A stretch of 64,000 nt of DNA from CADDZO01 sp035294145 (GTDB lineage: Bacteria > Chloroflexota > Dormibacteria > Dormibacterales > Dormibacteraceae). Positions 34,037 to 42,327 of the stretch are shown here, piece by piece. The first letter of the stretch is position 1. Each line of letters starts with the position of its first letter. The notes under the pieces are model-generated. The model made no database searches, was not told where the DNA came from, and was given only the letters and a program-made list of their open reading frames with translations. The stretch covers positions 19,660-83,659 of the forward strand of contig DATGLL010000203.1 of NCBI GenBank assembly GCA_035294145.1, written 5' to 3'. A program made the position numbers and the translations under genes.

Positions 34037-34137
34037 GCCTGGGCGCCTGGTGGCGCTCCCTCGACTCCGGATCTCTGCCCTGGCGATGTGGCTTCACGCA
34101 TCCACATCCGACCCTTGTCCCGCGTTGGAGGTTGATC

Positions 34138-34986
34138 ATGTCCACGACCAACAGCTATGCGAATCCCGAGGCCCTGGTGAGCACGGAGTGGCTGGCTGCC
34201 CACCTCAACGAGCCTGGCTACCGCCTGATCGAGGTGGACGTCAACCCGGCCCTCTACGACAGTGGGCATATCCCGGGGGCCGTGGGATGGGACTGGAAGC
34301 GTGACCTCCAGGATCCAACCATCCGTGACCTGGCTTCGCGGGAGGCGTTGGCCCGCAAGCTGGGCGAGAGCGGCGTCGCCCCGGACACCACGGTTCTGCT
34401 GTACGGGGACAACAACAACTGGTTCGCAGCCTACGCCTACTGGGCGCTCAAGTATTACGGTCACGACCGGGTGAAGCTGGTCAACGGCGGCCGCGTGCGC
34501 TGGGAGATCGAGGGCCGGCCCTACACCACCGAGGTCCCCCAGATCCAGCCGGTCGAGTACCGATTCCCTGGGGAGCCGCGCGAGGAAATCCGCGCCTACC
34601 GGGACCAGGTGTTGGAGCGCATCGGACGAGCTGGCCTGGTGGACGTGCGTAGCCCGGCCGAGTTCTCGGGCGAGCTTCTGGCTCCGGAGAACCTGCCCCA
34701 GGAAGGGGCCCAGCGAGGGGGCCACATCCCGACCGCGGTCAACATCCCCTGGTCGCAAGCGGTCAGGGAGGACGGCACCTTCAAGGAGCCGGGGGAGCTG
34801 CGCGAGCTGTACGCCTCGAAGGGCATCTCCCCTGATCGTGAGGTCATCGCCTACTGCCGGATCGGGGAGCGCTCGGCCCACACCTGGTTCGTGCTTCGCG
34901 AGCTGCTCGGCTACGCCAACGTGCGCAACTACGACGGCTCCTGGACCGAGTGGGGCAGCTCCGTGCGGGTGCCGATCGAACGCTAG
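34138..34986 (+). CDS. Thiosulfate sulfurtransferase, two-domain rhodanese
   Basis: A 282-residue protein with two rhodanese domains. The N-terminal one (about 12-125) is structural (RLIEVDVNPALYDSGHIPGAVGWDW), and the C-terminal one carries the catalytic cysteine in AYCRIGERSAHTWF (about residue 239). Rhodaneses move sulfane sulfur from thiosulfate to cyanide or protein thiols. GGAGG at 34127-34131 precedes the ATG at 34138 by six bases, which decides this start over an earlier in-frame ATG. The strong hairpin at 34993 closes the transcript. Confidence 0.9.
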   Translation: MSTTNSYANPEALVSTEWLAAHLNEPGYRLIEVDVNPALYDSGHIPGAVGWDWKRDLQDPTIRDLASREALARKLGESGVAPDTTVLLYGDNNNWFAAYAYWALKYYGHDRVKLVNGGRVRWEIEGRPYTTEVPQIQPVEYRFPGEPREEIRAYRDQVLERIGRAGLVDVRSPAEFSGELLAPENLPQEGAQRGGHIPTAVNIPWSQAVREDGTFKEPGELRELYASKGISPDREVIAYCRIGERSAHTWFVLRELLGYANVRNYDGSWTEWGSSVRVPIER

Positions 34987-34992
34987 CCTCTG

Positions 34993-35021
34993 GTGCCGGG
35001 CGGTCGGCGACCGCCCGGCAC
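34993..35021 (+). terminator. 13-bp stem-loop after rhodanese gene
   Basis: GTGCCGGGCGGTC (34993-35005) pairs perfectly with GACCGCCCGGCAC (35009-35021) around a 3-base loop, seven bases after the stop. No T-run follows. Confidence 0.75.
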
Positions 35022-35080
35022 CTCTGGTCGCGCTGAGCCCTCTGCCGGCTTCCTCGGCGGCACCTCGCTGCCCGGTGGCC

Positions 35081-35596
35081 TCAGGTGCCCAGCGAGCGTT
35101 GGAGCAGGGTGATGTCCATCCAGCGGTTGAACTTGTGGGCGGCGTTGCGAAGGGTGCCCACCACCTCGAACCCGAGGCGCTCGTGCAGCCGCAGGCCGGC
35201 CACGTTGTCGGCCGCGACCGAGGCCACGATCGTCCGATAGCCAGAGCTGTGGGCGGCCTCGATCAGGCGGGCCAGGAGCTCGCGGCCGACCCCGCGGCGC
35301 TGGTAGAGCGGGTCCACGTAGACGTGATCCTCCACCACCTGGTACCCCTGCTGCTTCCAGGGCATGAGCCGTGCCCACCCGACCACGTCGCCCTCCTCCA
35401 CCGCGACCAGCGTGTAGGTGCCTCGCCGGGTGTGCTCGTCCCACCACTCGGTTGCCTCCTCGGCCGAGAGCGGCTCGGCATCGATGGTGGCGAACGTCTG
35501 GTTGATGGCCCAGTTGTAGATGCCCACGATGGCGGGCATGTCGGTGCGGGTGGCGGGCCGGACGGTGAAGGTCTGGCCGGGGCTCGTGATGCTCAT
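35081..35596 (-). CDS. GNAT acetyltransferase, phosphinothricin acetyltransferase-like
   Basis: A 171-residue GNAT protein of the YncA/Bar group. The acetyl-CoA loop is DPLYQRRGVGRELLARL (about residues 95-111), and NVAGLRLHERLGFEVVG (about 130-146) is the typical C-terminal strand-helix. Relatives acetylate phosphinothricin, methionine sulfoximine or related amino acids; the substrate here is unknown. It is transcribed leftward, separated from the zinc-ribbon gene by two hairpins near 35619-35641 and 35677-35692. Confidence 0.8.
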   Translation of the reverse strand: MSITSPGQTFTVRPATRTDMPAIVGIYNWAINQTFATIDAEPLSAEEATEWWDEHTRRGTYTLVAVEEGDVVGWARLMPWKQQGYQVVEDHVYVDPLYQRRGVGRELLARLIEAAHSSGYRTIVASVAADNVAGLRLHERLGFEVVGTLRNAAHKFNRWMDITLLQRSLGT

Positions 35597-35676
35597 GGAC
35601 TCAACTCAAGCACCAAACGCCCCCAAACGGAAGATGGGGGCATGGGTATCAGCAGAGGCTGCCCTTCTCCCAAGGC

Positions 35677-35692
35677 CTGAGGCTCGCCTCAG
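35677..35692 (-). terminator. Stem-loop at the end of the zinc-ribbon gene
   Basis: CTGAGGC and GCCTCAG pair around two bases, overlapping the stop codon at 35689. A second hairpin, GCCCCCA/TGGGGGC, lies at 35619-35641. Both precede the GNAT start on the minus strand. Confidence 0.4.
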
Positions 35693-36015
35693 ACCTCCCC
35701 GAGGTCGATGGCCGTCCAGCCGCAGGTGGCGCACTCCCACCGCGGCTGGCCCTCGGCTCGGTAGCGCCACCATCCGCTCCGGCAGGCTGGGCACGACCCG
35801 GGCGGGCGGGTGGCGCCGGCCGGTGAGAGCTGCTGGTCAAGCCGGGTGATCAGCGCTCGCAGCTCGGCCAGGTGGTGACGTGCCACGGCGAGGACCGCCG
35901 GCTCCCGCCTTCCCTCCTCCTCTGCGCCCAGGCGTGCGCAGGCCGCGCGCAGCCGCTCCACGCAGCCCTGGAGCTCCTCGAGGTCACGTTGCAACCGGGA
36001 GGTGGCGGTGCCCAT
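35689..36015 (-). CDS. Small coiled-coil and zinc-ribbon protein
   Basis: A 108-residue protein not recognised. Residues 5-65 are strongly helical with heptad-like Leu (LEELQGCVERLRAACARL, LAELRALITRLDQQL). The C-terminal 35 residues form a zinc ribbon with CPAC (about 74-77) and CATC (about 94-97). Its first 32 bases overlap the end of the SagB-like gene in another frame, so the two are probably cotranscribed. No function is deducible. Confidence 0.65.
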   Translation of the reverse strand: MGTATSRLQRDLEELQGCVERLRAACARLGAEEEGRREPAVLAVARHHLAELRALITRLDQQLSPAGATRPPGSCPACRSGWWRYRAEGQPRWECATCGWTAIDLGEV

Positions 36016-37606
36016 CGCCGGACATCACGTTACGCTCCCCCGCCGGGGACGACGAGGTCCTCTCCCCGGTCTCCGAGAGGTCACCGGGGGCGGGGGGCGG
36101 CCGGTGGCCCGGGCGCGGCGGCCGGATGGGCTGCCCGCAGGCGGTGACCAGCATCGTCGCCGCCCGGGTCTCGAAGAGGCGTTCCGCCTCGTCGTCGTAG
36201 AAGGTCAGGCAGGTGCTGCCCAGGCCGAGCGTGTGCATGGCCAGCCCTAGGCGGCCGGCCACGATCCCGGCCTCGAGGAGGACGGCCCGATACCCACGCT
36301 CGCCGAGGGCCTCGAGCAGCGCCTCCAGCCGCCGGCCGTGAAAGACGGTGTAGGCGGAGCCGCCACCGGCGTCCTGGGCGAGGCAGGCCTGGGCAGCGCG
36401 CTCGCGCAGGTCGCCGGCCCATAGGAGCATCGGGCCTTCGGACGACCAGCGGTAGGCTCCTGGGGTGAGGCCGGCCACCGCGTGCACGGCGAGGTGGTGC
36501 TCCAGAAGGGTACGGCCCGGGGCCACGAAGTCGCCCGGGATCGGTCGGGTGGCGACCGCCAGCGCCCAGGTCAGCGCCTCGGTGGGGACGGGGACGCGGG
36601 CGAAGCGGCGGGTCGATCCCCGGCGCAGGATGACCTCCTCGAGGGGGAGGTGGAGCGCCCTCGCAGGCCTGCCCACGTGCACGCTGGCGCTGAAGCTGGG
36701 CAGGGCCCGCGCCCGCTCCCGCCACCGCTCGACCTCGTCCAAGCGGTGGAGGTCGCCGGAGCGGTGCGTGGCCGTGACCAGCGGCTCGGCCACCGGCCGG
36801 CCCGGTGCCGGCTCGACGACCGGCCCGAGCGGTGGGAGCGGGCCGAGCGGTGCGGCGGCGTGGGCCCGAGGACGTCCCAGCGGCACCACCGCCAGCGGGT
36901 ACTCCTCGAGCGTCCCTGGCTCGTCGAGGCCGAGCAACCTGGACAGGACGGCGTCGCAAAAGGCGGTCAGGACGTGTGCCGGCAACCCGGCCCCGTCGGC
37001 GAGCGCGAGCAGGTTGGCGAGGATGGTGCCGGCGTCCCAGAGCAGGTGCCGGTAGCCGCGGGCCCCGTATCTCCAGGTCGTGCGCCAGGGGATGCCGGTG
37101 AGCAGCAGGCTGGCGGGGACGCTCGCCAGCTCGGGCCCGGCCGCCGCCGCCAGGTGGCCGCGCTGGTCGCCGGCGCGGAGACGGCGGAGGACGAAGGCCT
37201 GGGGGTCGAAGTGGTAGGTGCCGGGCTCGAGCCCCCCGACCTCCGCGCAGACCGCGTACAGCTCGATCGGGTAGAGCGCCCCGGCGGAGGGGGCGGCGCG
37301 CATGGCGATGCCGGAGACCCAGCGGGTGATGCCGGCCGAGAAGAAGAGCAGCCGAGCGAGCGCCTCCAGGTCCAGCCTTGGCTCAGGGCCGTGACCGCCG
37401 CGGGAGAGCACGCTAGCAGCTGGCTCCTGGCTGGCGGGGAGTTCCCGGGGGAGCGGGACCGGCTCTGCCCCGAGGTAGCGCTTGAATGGCCGCGGGCGAT
37501 CGGTCAGGTCGACCCGTCGCAGCGCCTTCCCAGCGACGGCGCGATCCTGCCTGGTGGCCTGGTGGTACCTGCTCGCCATCAACCCCGGCGTGCGGTCGCC
37601 CGCCAC
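35984..37606 (-). CDS. SagB/ThcOx-type FMN oxidoreductase, tandem nitroreductase domains
   Basis: A 540-residue protein from the GTG at 37606, seven bases after TACCCT. It has two nitroreductase-like halves: the first with SAGALYPIELYAV and YHFDPQAFVLRRL (about residues 105-150), the second with RRGSTRRFARVPVPTEALTWAL (about 330-350) and GRLGLAMHTLGLGSTCL near 465. The RYHQATRQDR N-terminus is typical of the SagB/ThcOx family. SagB-type enzymes oxidise azolines to azoles in peptide natural products, but no precursor peptide or YcaO cyclodehydratase is nearby, so it may be a free-standing oxidoreductase. Confidence 0.8.
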   Translation of the reverse strand: MAGDRTPGLMASRYHQATRQDRAVAGKALRRVDLTDRPRPFKRYLGAEPVPLPRELPASQEPAASVLSRGGHGPEPRLDLEALARLLFFSAGITRWVSGIAMRAAPSAGALYPIELYAVCAEVGGLEPGTYHFDPQAFVLRRLRAGDQRGHLAAAAGPELASVPASLLLTGIPWRTTWRYGARGYRHLLWDAGTILANLLALADGAGLPAHVLTAFCDAVLSRLLGLDEPGTLEEYPLAVVPLGRPRAHAAAPLGPLPPLGPVVEPAPGRPVAEPLVTATHRSGDLHRLDEVERWRERARALPSFSASVHVGRPARALHLPLEEVILRRGSTRRFARVPVPTEALTWALAVATRPIPGDFVAPGRTLLEHHLAVHAVAGLTPGAYRWSSEGPMLLWAGDLRERAAQACLAQDAGGGSAYTVFHGRRLEALLEALGERGYRAVLLEAGIVAGRLGLAMHTLGLGSTCLTFYDDEAERLFETRAATMLVTACGQPIRPPRPGHRPPPAPGDLSETGERTSSSPAGERNVMSGDGHRHLPVAT

Positions 37607-37613
37607 GCCCCCC

Positions 37614-37619
37614 AGGGTA
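37614..37619 (-). promoter_or_regulatory. -10 element, probable leaderless promoter
   Basis: TACCCT on the minus strand ends seven bases before the GTG at 37606. Confidence 0.4.
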
Positions 37620-37698
37620 CCTGGCCGGGCTGGGAACGGCCCGGGGCTCAGCTCCTCGCTGCAGCGGCTGTGCGCGGAGGCCATACTCAGCCTCGCCG

Positions 37699-38580
37699 AT
37701 GGTGGACTGGCTCCTCGTCGACGGCTCAAGCCTGATCTTCCGCGCTTTCTACGGGGTGCCCAAGAGCCTCCGCTCCCCTGATGGGCGCCTGGTCAACGCC
37801 GTCCACGGGTTTATCAGTCGCCTGGCCAGGCTGGTGGTGGAGCGACGCCCGGCTCGGCTGGCGATCGCGGCTGACGAGGAGTGGCGCCCGGCTTGGCGAG
37901 TGGAGCTGATCCCCTCGTACAAGGCGCATCGGACCGCCGAGCCCATCCCTCCCGAGCTGGAGTCGCAGATGCCGGCGATCGAGGCGCTGCTCGAGGCGAT
38001 CGGGGTGGATCAGGTCGGCTGGCCAGAGGCGGAGGCGGAGGACGTCATCGCCACCTGGGTCGCCCGTGCTCTTGAGGCCTCGCCCACGCCTCGGATCGAG
38101 GTGGTGAGCGGCGACCGGGACCTCTTCGCCTTGGTACGGGACCCGTGGGTTCAGGTCCTCTACCTGTCCCCCGCTGGCCCGGTCTTGGTCGATGAGGCCG
38201 AGATCACCCGCCGCTACGGCATCCCTGGTCGGAGCTACGCCGACCTGGCCGTGCTGCGTGGCGACCCCTCGGATGGGCTGCCCGGGCTCCGGGGAGTCGG
38301 GGCCAAGGAGGCGGCGGAGCTGCTGCGTCGTCACGGCGGCCTGGAGGGGCTGTTGGCCAGCGGGCAGCTGAGCGAGGCGGAGCGTGACTACGTCGTGCGA
38401 GCCCGCCGCGTGGTGGCTCCGGTGCAGGACCTGCCGCTGCCGCTCCCGAGCGGGCGGAGAACGCGCTATCCCGTCGACCCTCATCGGCTGGAGCGCCTCT
38501 CGCGGGAGCATGGCCTGGAGGGGCCGGTGCGGCGGCTCCTCGGGGCGCTGTCCCAGATGGTGGAGGAAGGGCTCAGCTGA
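37699..38580 (+). CDS. FEN-family 5'-3' exonuclease, Pol I N-domain type
   Basis: A 293-residue stand-alone version of the DNA polymerase I 5' nuclease. The N-terminal LLVDGSSLIFRAFYGVP (about residues 5-21), EAEAEDVIATWVARAL (about 110-125), VVSGDRDLFALV (about 135-146) and the helix-hairpin-helix DGLPGLRGVGAKEAAELLRRHGG (split near 193-215) carry the metal-binding acids. It removes RNA primers or flaps. CATACT lies 11 bases before the ATG. Its end overlaps the convergent cupin gene by eight bases. No polymerase domain follows. Confidence 0.88.
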   Translation: MVDWLLVDGSSLIFRAFYGVPKSLRSPDGRLVNAVHGFISRLARLVVERRPARLAIAADEEWRPAWRVELIPSYKAHRTAEPIPPELESQMPAIEALLEAIGVDQVGWPEAEAEDVIATWVARALEASPTPRIEVVSGDRDLFALVRDPWVQVLYLSPAGPVLVDEAEITRRYGIPGRSYADLAVLRGDPSDGLPGLRGVGAKEAAELLRRHGGLEGLLASGQLSEAERDYVVRARRVVAPVQDLPLPLPSGRRTRYPVDPHRLERLSREHGLEGPVRRLLGALSQMVEEGLS

Positions 38581-38962
38581 GGGGCGGCCCCTCGGGCGTG
38601 GCCGACGTCAACGGGGAGATGGTCGTGACCGGCTCGGCCTCCTCGTCTCCTGGCCAGGGCGGCGAGGTGTAGCACAGGAAGCGCAGGTCCTCATCCCCGG
38701 CCTGGAACTGGAAGGCCCAACCGGTGGGGATGATCAGGACCGAGCCGGGGCCGACCTGATCGACCCTGCCCTCCCCATCCGGCGGCTGACGCCAGACGCG
38801 GCCCCGGCCAGCGAGGAAGTACCAGATCTCCTCGACGGTCCGGTGGCGGACGGGCAGGCTGGTTTGCCCCGCGGGCAGGCGCACCTCCACCAGGCTTGCC
38901 CGACGGGCGTCGGTGACGAGGAGCGTGATCTCGGATCCGTCCGGAGCGATGGCATCGGGCAC
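38573..38962 (-). CDS. Cupin-domain protein
   Basis: A 129-residue single cupin domain. Metal-site motif 1 is HRTVEEIWYFLAGRG (about residues 40-54), and motif 2 is PGSVLIIPTGWAFQF (about 72-86), where the usual His is missing. Cupins range from dioxygenases to sugar-binding proteins; function is unknown. The GTG at 38962 follows CATACT by seven bases, a leaderless arrangement. Its 3' end overlaps the exonuclease gene by eight bases. Confidence 0.75.
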   Translation of the reverse strand: MPDAIAPDGSEITLLVTDARRASLVEVRLPAGQTSLPVRHRTVEEIWYFLAGRGRVWRQPPDGEGRVDQVGPGSVLIIPTGWAFQFQAGDEDLRFLCYTSPPWPGDEEAEPVTTISPLTSATPEGPPLS

Positions 38963-38969
38963 GAGGTCG

Positions 38970-38975
38970 AGTATG
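38970..38975 (-). promoter_or_regulatory. -10 element, probable leaderless promoter
   Basis: CATACT on the minus strand ends seven bases before the GTG at 38962. Confidence 0.45.
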
Positions 38976-39094
38976 CCGGATGGGCGGCCGGTGACCGGGC
39001 CGGCCCCCGCCCCGTCGGCTGCCCCTGGCCGACGGCGCGGGGGCTCTTACAGAAGCCTGACCTGCTGCCGGCCCGTTCCTTGCAATGCTCTCCC

Positions 39095-39586
39095 ATGGTG
39101 GAGGGCATGCGGAACCCACTGAAGGTCGTGATCGCAGGCTTGGGCGGCCTGGTGGTCGCTGTCGGTGTGGTCGTGATCACGCTCTCCGCCGTCGGCATCC
39201 ACCTCAACGACTCGGCATCCACCCCCAGCGCCGTGCCCGCGCCGGCGCCGTCCAGCGTCCCCTCGCCCCCGCCGGCACAGTCGCGGCCGGCGGCCCGAGC
39301 GGTGGCCCAGGCTGTGCTCCAGGCCGAGGCGCAGGTGTTGGGCATGCCGCCCCGGCAGCTCACCCAGCAGCTCCGTCAGGGGACCACCTTGAGTCAGCTG
39401 GCGGCCCAGAAGGGCATCGACCAGGCCAGCTTCCAGGCCCAGCTGGTGCAGGACGTGAAGCCCATCCTTGACCAGGACGTGCAGAGCGGCGAGCTCACCG
39501 CCGCCCAGGAGCAGCAGGCGCTGCGACGGCTGAGCACGCAGATCCCCCGCTGGTCGCAAGCCACCCCGAGCCGGGCCACTCAGTGA
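39095..39586 (+). CDS. Hypothetical secreted or anchored helical protein
   Basis: A 163-residue protein not recognised. One N-terminal hydrophobic helix (about 9-30, VVIAGLGGLVVAVGVVVITL) is a signal anchor. A Pro/Ser/Ala linker (about 38-68) follows, then a helical domain rich in Gln (LTQQLRQGTTLSQLAAQKGI, LTAAQEQQALRRL) resembling the DUF2680-type repeats of extracellular proteins. It lies between the cupin gene and the BNR gene, and ends at the terminator at 39631. Confidence 0.6.
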   Translation: MVEGMRNPLKVVIAGLGGLVVAVGVVVITLSAVGIHLNDSASTPSAVPAPAPSSVPSPPPAQSRPAARAVAQAVLQAEAQVLGMPPRQLTQQLRQGTTLSQLAAQKGIDQASFQAQLVQDVKPILDQDVQSGELTAAQEQQALRRLSTQIPRWSQATPSRATQ

Positions 39587-39630
39587 GGCCGTGCCCCTCG
39601 GATCGTCTTCCCCCTTTCCCCTCGTTCTTG

Positions 39631-39658
39631 GCGGGAGGCCCTTCCCAGGGCCTCCCGC
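39631..39658 (+). terminator. 11-bp stem-loop after the hypothetical secreted protein
   Basis: GCGGGAGGCCC (39631-39641) and GGGCCTCCCGC (39648-39658) pair perfectly around TTCCCA. No T-run follows. The rest of the 265-base gap to 39851 holds TACAGT at 39759-39764, a likely -10. Confidence 0.7.
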
Positions 39659-39851
39659 ATCCTGGCCCGGCGCCATCGTGCCTCGGCGCTGCGTCGCCCC
39701 GAACCGGCTGACGGCGGGCATGGCGATCCCCCTGCGCGTCGACGGCCGTTCGAAGCGATACAGTGGCTTGGTGAGACACACCGCGGCCGGGAGGGTCGCG
39801 TGAGGCCGGAGCCGGCCCCGGCGCTGGCGCTGTCCGCCGAAGGAGGGAAAA

Positions 39852-40955
39852 ATGGCCATGGCCCACCTCATCGCGCTCATCGGCACGCGCAAAGGCCTCT
39901 TCCTCGCCCGCCGGCCGAAGGGTGGGGGTCGCTGGGAGCTGGACCCCATCCGCTTCGCCAACCTGGAGGTCTATGCGGTCGGGATCGATGCCCGCGGCTC
40001 CACGCCCCGGCTCTTCGCCGCCCCCCGGAGCCTGCACTGGGGAGCCTCGTTGGTCCACTCGGACGACCTGGGCACGACCTGGGTCGAGCCTGAGCGGGCC
40101 CCGATCGCCTTCCCGGAGGCGACGGGCACCGCGCTCGTCCGCGTCTGGCAGATCCAGCCCGGTCCGGCCCATGCGCCCGGCCTGGTCTACGCGGGGGTCG
40201 AGCCTCACGCCCTCTTCCGCTCCGAGGATGGCGGCCTCAGCTTCTCGCTCGTGACGGGGCTGTTCGACCACCCGCACCGCGCTCGCTGGACGCCTGGGAA
40301 CGGCGGCGCCTGCCTGCACACCATCCTGCCCGACCCAGCCGACGCCCAGCGGGTCACCGTGGCCATGTCCGCCGCCGGCGTCTACCGGACCAGCGACGGC
40401 GGCGAGACCTGGGAACCGGCCAACCGGGGCATCCAGGCGTACTGGATGCCGGAGGGCCAGCGCTACCCGGAGTTCGGGCAGTGCGTGCATCGCCTGGCCA
40501 TGCATCCCTCACGACCCCGTCGGTTCTTCGCCCAGAACCACTTCGGCGTCTACCGCACGGACGACGGCGGCGACTCCTGGCGGCCGATCGAGTCGGGCTT
40601 ACCGAGCACCTTCGGCTTCCCCGTGGTCGTCCACCCACACCGGCCGGACACGGTCTTCGCCTTCCCCCTTCGCGCCGACGGGGAGCGGTTCCCACCGGGG
40701 GGCCGCTGCTGCGTGTATCGCACCGACGACGCGGGGGGGAGCTGGCGGCCGCTCGGTGAGGGGCTGCCCCAAGGCTCCTACTACGCGGCGGTCCTCCGCG
40801 ACGCCATGTGCGCCGACGACGGCGATCCGGCCGGGATCTACCTGGGCACCCGGCTCGGTGAGGTGTACACGAGCCGGGACGGCGGCGAGTCCTGGGAGCA
40901 GGTCGCCTCCAGGCTCCCGGACGTCCTGTCGGTGCGGGCGGTCGCGCTGACGTGA
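39852..40955 (+). CDS. BNR-repeat/sialidase-fold beta-propeller protein
   Basis: A 367-residue beta-propeller with repeated Asp-box motifs: SDDLGTTWVEP, SEDGGLSFSLV, SDGGETWEPA, DDGGDSWRPI, DDAGGSWRPL and SRDGGESWEQV. This fold occurs in sialidases and in Ycf48-like assembly factors; no signal peptide is present, so it is probably cytoplasmic. AGGAGG at 39841-39846 sits five bases before the ATG. Its stop overlaps the MoaD-like gene start as GTGA, so the two are coupled. Sialidase activity is not implied. Confidence 0.8.
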   Translation: MAMAHLIALIGTRKGLFLARRPKGGGRWELDPIRFANLEVYAVGIDARGSTPRLFAAPRSLHWGASLVHSDDLGTTWVEPERAPIAFPEATGTALVRVWQIQPGPAHAPGLVYAGVEPHALFRSEDGGLSFSLVTGLFDHPHRARWTPGNGGACLHTILPDPADAQRVTVAMSAAGVYRTSDGGETWEPANRGIQAYWMPEGQRYPEFGQCVHRLAMHPSRPRRFFAQNHFGVYRTDDGGDSWRPIESGLPSTFGFPVVVHPHRPDTVFAFPLRADGERFPPGGRCCVYRTDDAGGSWRPLGEGLPQGSYYAAVLRDAMCADDGDPAGIYLGTRLGEVYTSRDGGESWEQVASRLPDVLSVRAVALT

Positions 40956-41227
40956 GCGCGACGCTCGTCCTCCCTGGCGTGCTGCGAGAGCACGTGGGGG
41001 GGCGCCGGGCGCTGCCGGTTCAGGGGTCGACCGTGCGCGAGGTGCTGGATCGGCTCGCCGTGGAGTGGCCCGCGCTCGAGCGTCGCCTGCGCGACGAGCA
41101 GGGCGGCTTGCGACCCCATGTCCTGCTCTTCGTGGGCGAACTCAACGTTCGCGATGCGCTCGGGCTGGACACCGCCGTGCCCGATGGGGCGGAGCTGTAC
41201 GTGGCCCCAGCGGTGTCCGGTGGCTGA
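40952..41227 (+). CDS. MoaD/ThiS-like sulfur-carrier protein
   Basis: A 91-residue beta-grasp protein ending in SGG, with STVREVLDRLAVEWP (about residues 26-40) and PDGAELYVAPAVSGG. MoaD and ThiS are activated as C-terminal thiocarboxylates by an E1-like enzyme to give sulfur to molybdopterin or thiazole. No moaE, thiG or E1-like gene is near. It is translated together with the BNR protein by a four-base overlap, so it may serve that protein or an unlinked pathway. Confidence 0.8.
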   Translation: MSATLVLPGVLREHVGGRRALPVQGSTVREVLDRLAVEWPALERRLRDEQGGLRPHVLLFVGELNVRDALGLDTAVPDGAELYVAPAVSGG

Positions 41228-41258
41228 ATCGGGTCCCTCCCTTCCTCTCCTCGCCTGC

Positions 41259-42326
41259 TCAGGAGGCCTTCCCACCGGACCGCAGGTGGCGGGTGAGGAG
41301 ATGGGCCAGGGCGCGCAGGCTGCCCTGGATGCCGGAGGGCGCCGCCAGCACCACCCCAATCAGCACCAGCCCGTAAGCCGCCAGGGCGAGGTTGGAGCTG
41401 ACGCTGCTGTTGAGGTGCAGGGAGCCGGAGGCCGAGGTCGCCCACTGGGGCACGTAGACGAGGAAGAGGGCTCCCCACCACGCCCCCAGCAGGCTGCCGG
41501 CGCCGCCCAAGACCATGCCGGCGAGGAGCCCGATGGAGAGGGCGGGGGTGAACTCGCCGGGGTTGACGATGGCCGTGCCCAAGCCGAGCAGCCCGCCGGA
41601 GAGGCCGGCGCAGGCCGCGCTCACGGTGAAGCACAGTACCTTGGTGCGGCCGACGTGGATGCCGGCGAGGGCGGCTGCCGCCTCGTCGTCGCGCACGCTG
41701 CGGAAGGCTCGGCCGACGTGGCTGCTCATGAGGTTGGCAAGGAGCACGAGGGTGGCCAGGGTGGCCAGCAGGCAGATCCATGCCAGCCAGCGCTGCGGGT
41801 CGACGCCATCAGGGGGCGTCGGCGGTGGCACTGAGATCCCCTCCTCGCCTCCGAACACCCAGGCGAACCGGACCGTGACCTGGGGGAGCCCCACCGCCAG
41901 GGCCAGGGTCAGCCCGGCGAGGTACGGACCCCGGAGCCGGGTGGCGGGCAACCCGACGATGAGCCCCAGCAGCCCGCTGGTGACCGCCGCCGCGGCCACC
42001 GCCAGCCCCAAGGGGGCCTGCTCGTCGACCAGGAGCATGGCCGTCGTGTAGGCGCCGACCGCCATGAAGGCCCCGTGGCCGAGAGAGATCTGGCCGTTGC
42101 TCCCCGTCAGCACCGTGAGCCCGGCGAGCGCCAGAGCGTAGACCGCCACCTGGGCGAGCTGGAAGTCGTCGTAGGGGCTGAGCGCGGAGGTGAGGAGCAG
42201 AAGGCCCACCGCCGCCGCCAGCCCCAACGACAGGTGACGGGCCATGGGTTGGCCCCACAGCCGCCGGAGGCACGCTCGCCATCGCGCCCTCGGGGCCGCG
42301 ATCGGCTCTGGCGCGACCGCGGGCAT
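41259..42326 (-). CDS. livM: Branched-chain amino acid ABC transporter permease, LivM type
   Basis: A 355-residue membrane protein with about ten helices. Family signatures are VLTGSNGQISLGHGAFMAVGAYTTA (split near residues 60-84) and the EAA-like loop AAAALAGIHVGRTKVLCFTVSA (about 232-253). It imports amino acids or related solutes with LivH, LivF and LivG. The ATG is one base after the LivH stop (TGAGATG), so translation is coupled. No LivK binding protein lies in the window. Confidence 0.9.
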   Translation of the reverse strand: MPAVAPEPIAAPRARWRACLRRLWGQPMARHLSLGLAAAVGLLLLTSALSPYDDFQLAQVAVYALALAGLTVLTGSNGQISLGHGAFMAVGAYTTAMLLVDEQAPLGLAVAAAAVTSGLLGLIVGLPATRLRGPYLAGLTLALAVGLPQVTVRFAWVFGGEEGISVPPPTPPDGVDPQRWLAWICLLATLATLVLLANLMSSHVGRAFRSVRDDEAAAALAGIHVGRTKVLCFTVSAACAGLSGGLLGLGTAIVNPGEFTPALSIGLLAGMVLGGAGSLLGAWWGALFLVYVPQWATSASGSLHLNSSVSSNLALAAYGLVLIGVVLAAPSGIQGSLRALAHLLTRHLRSGGKAS

Positions 42327-42327
42327 C

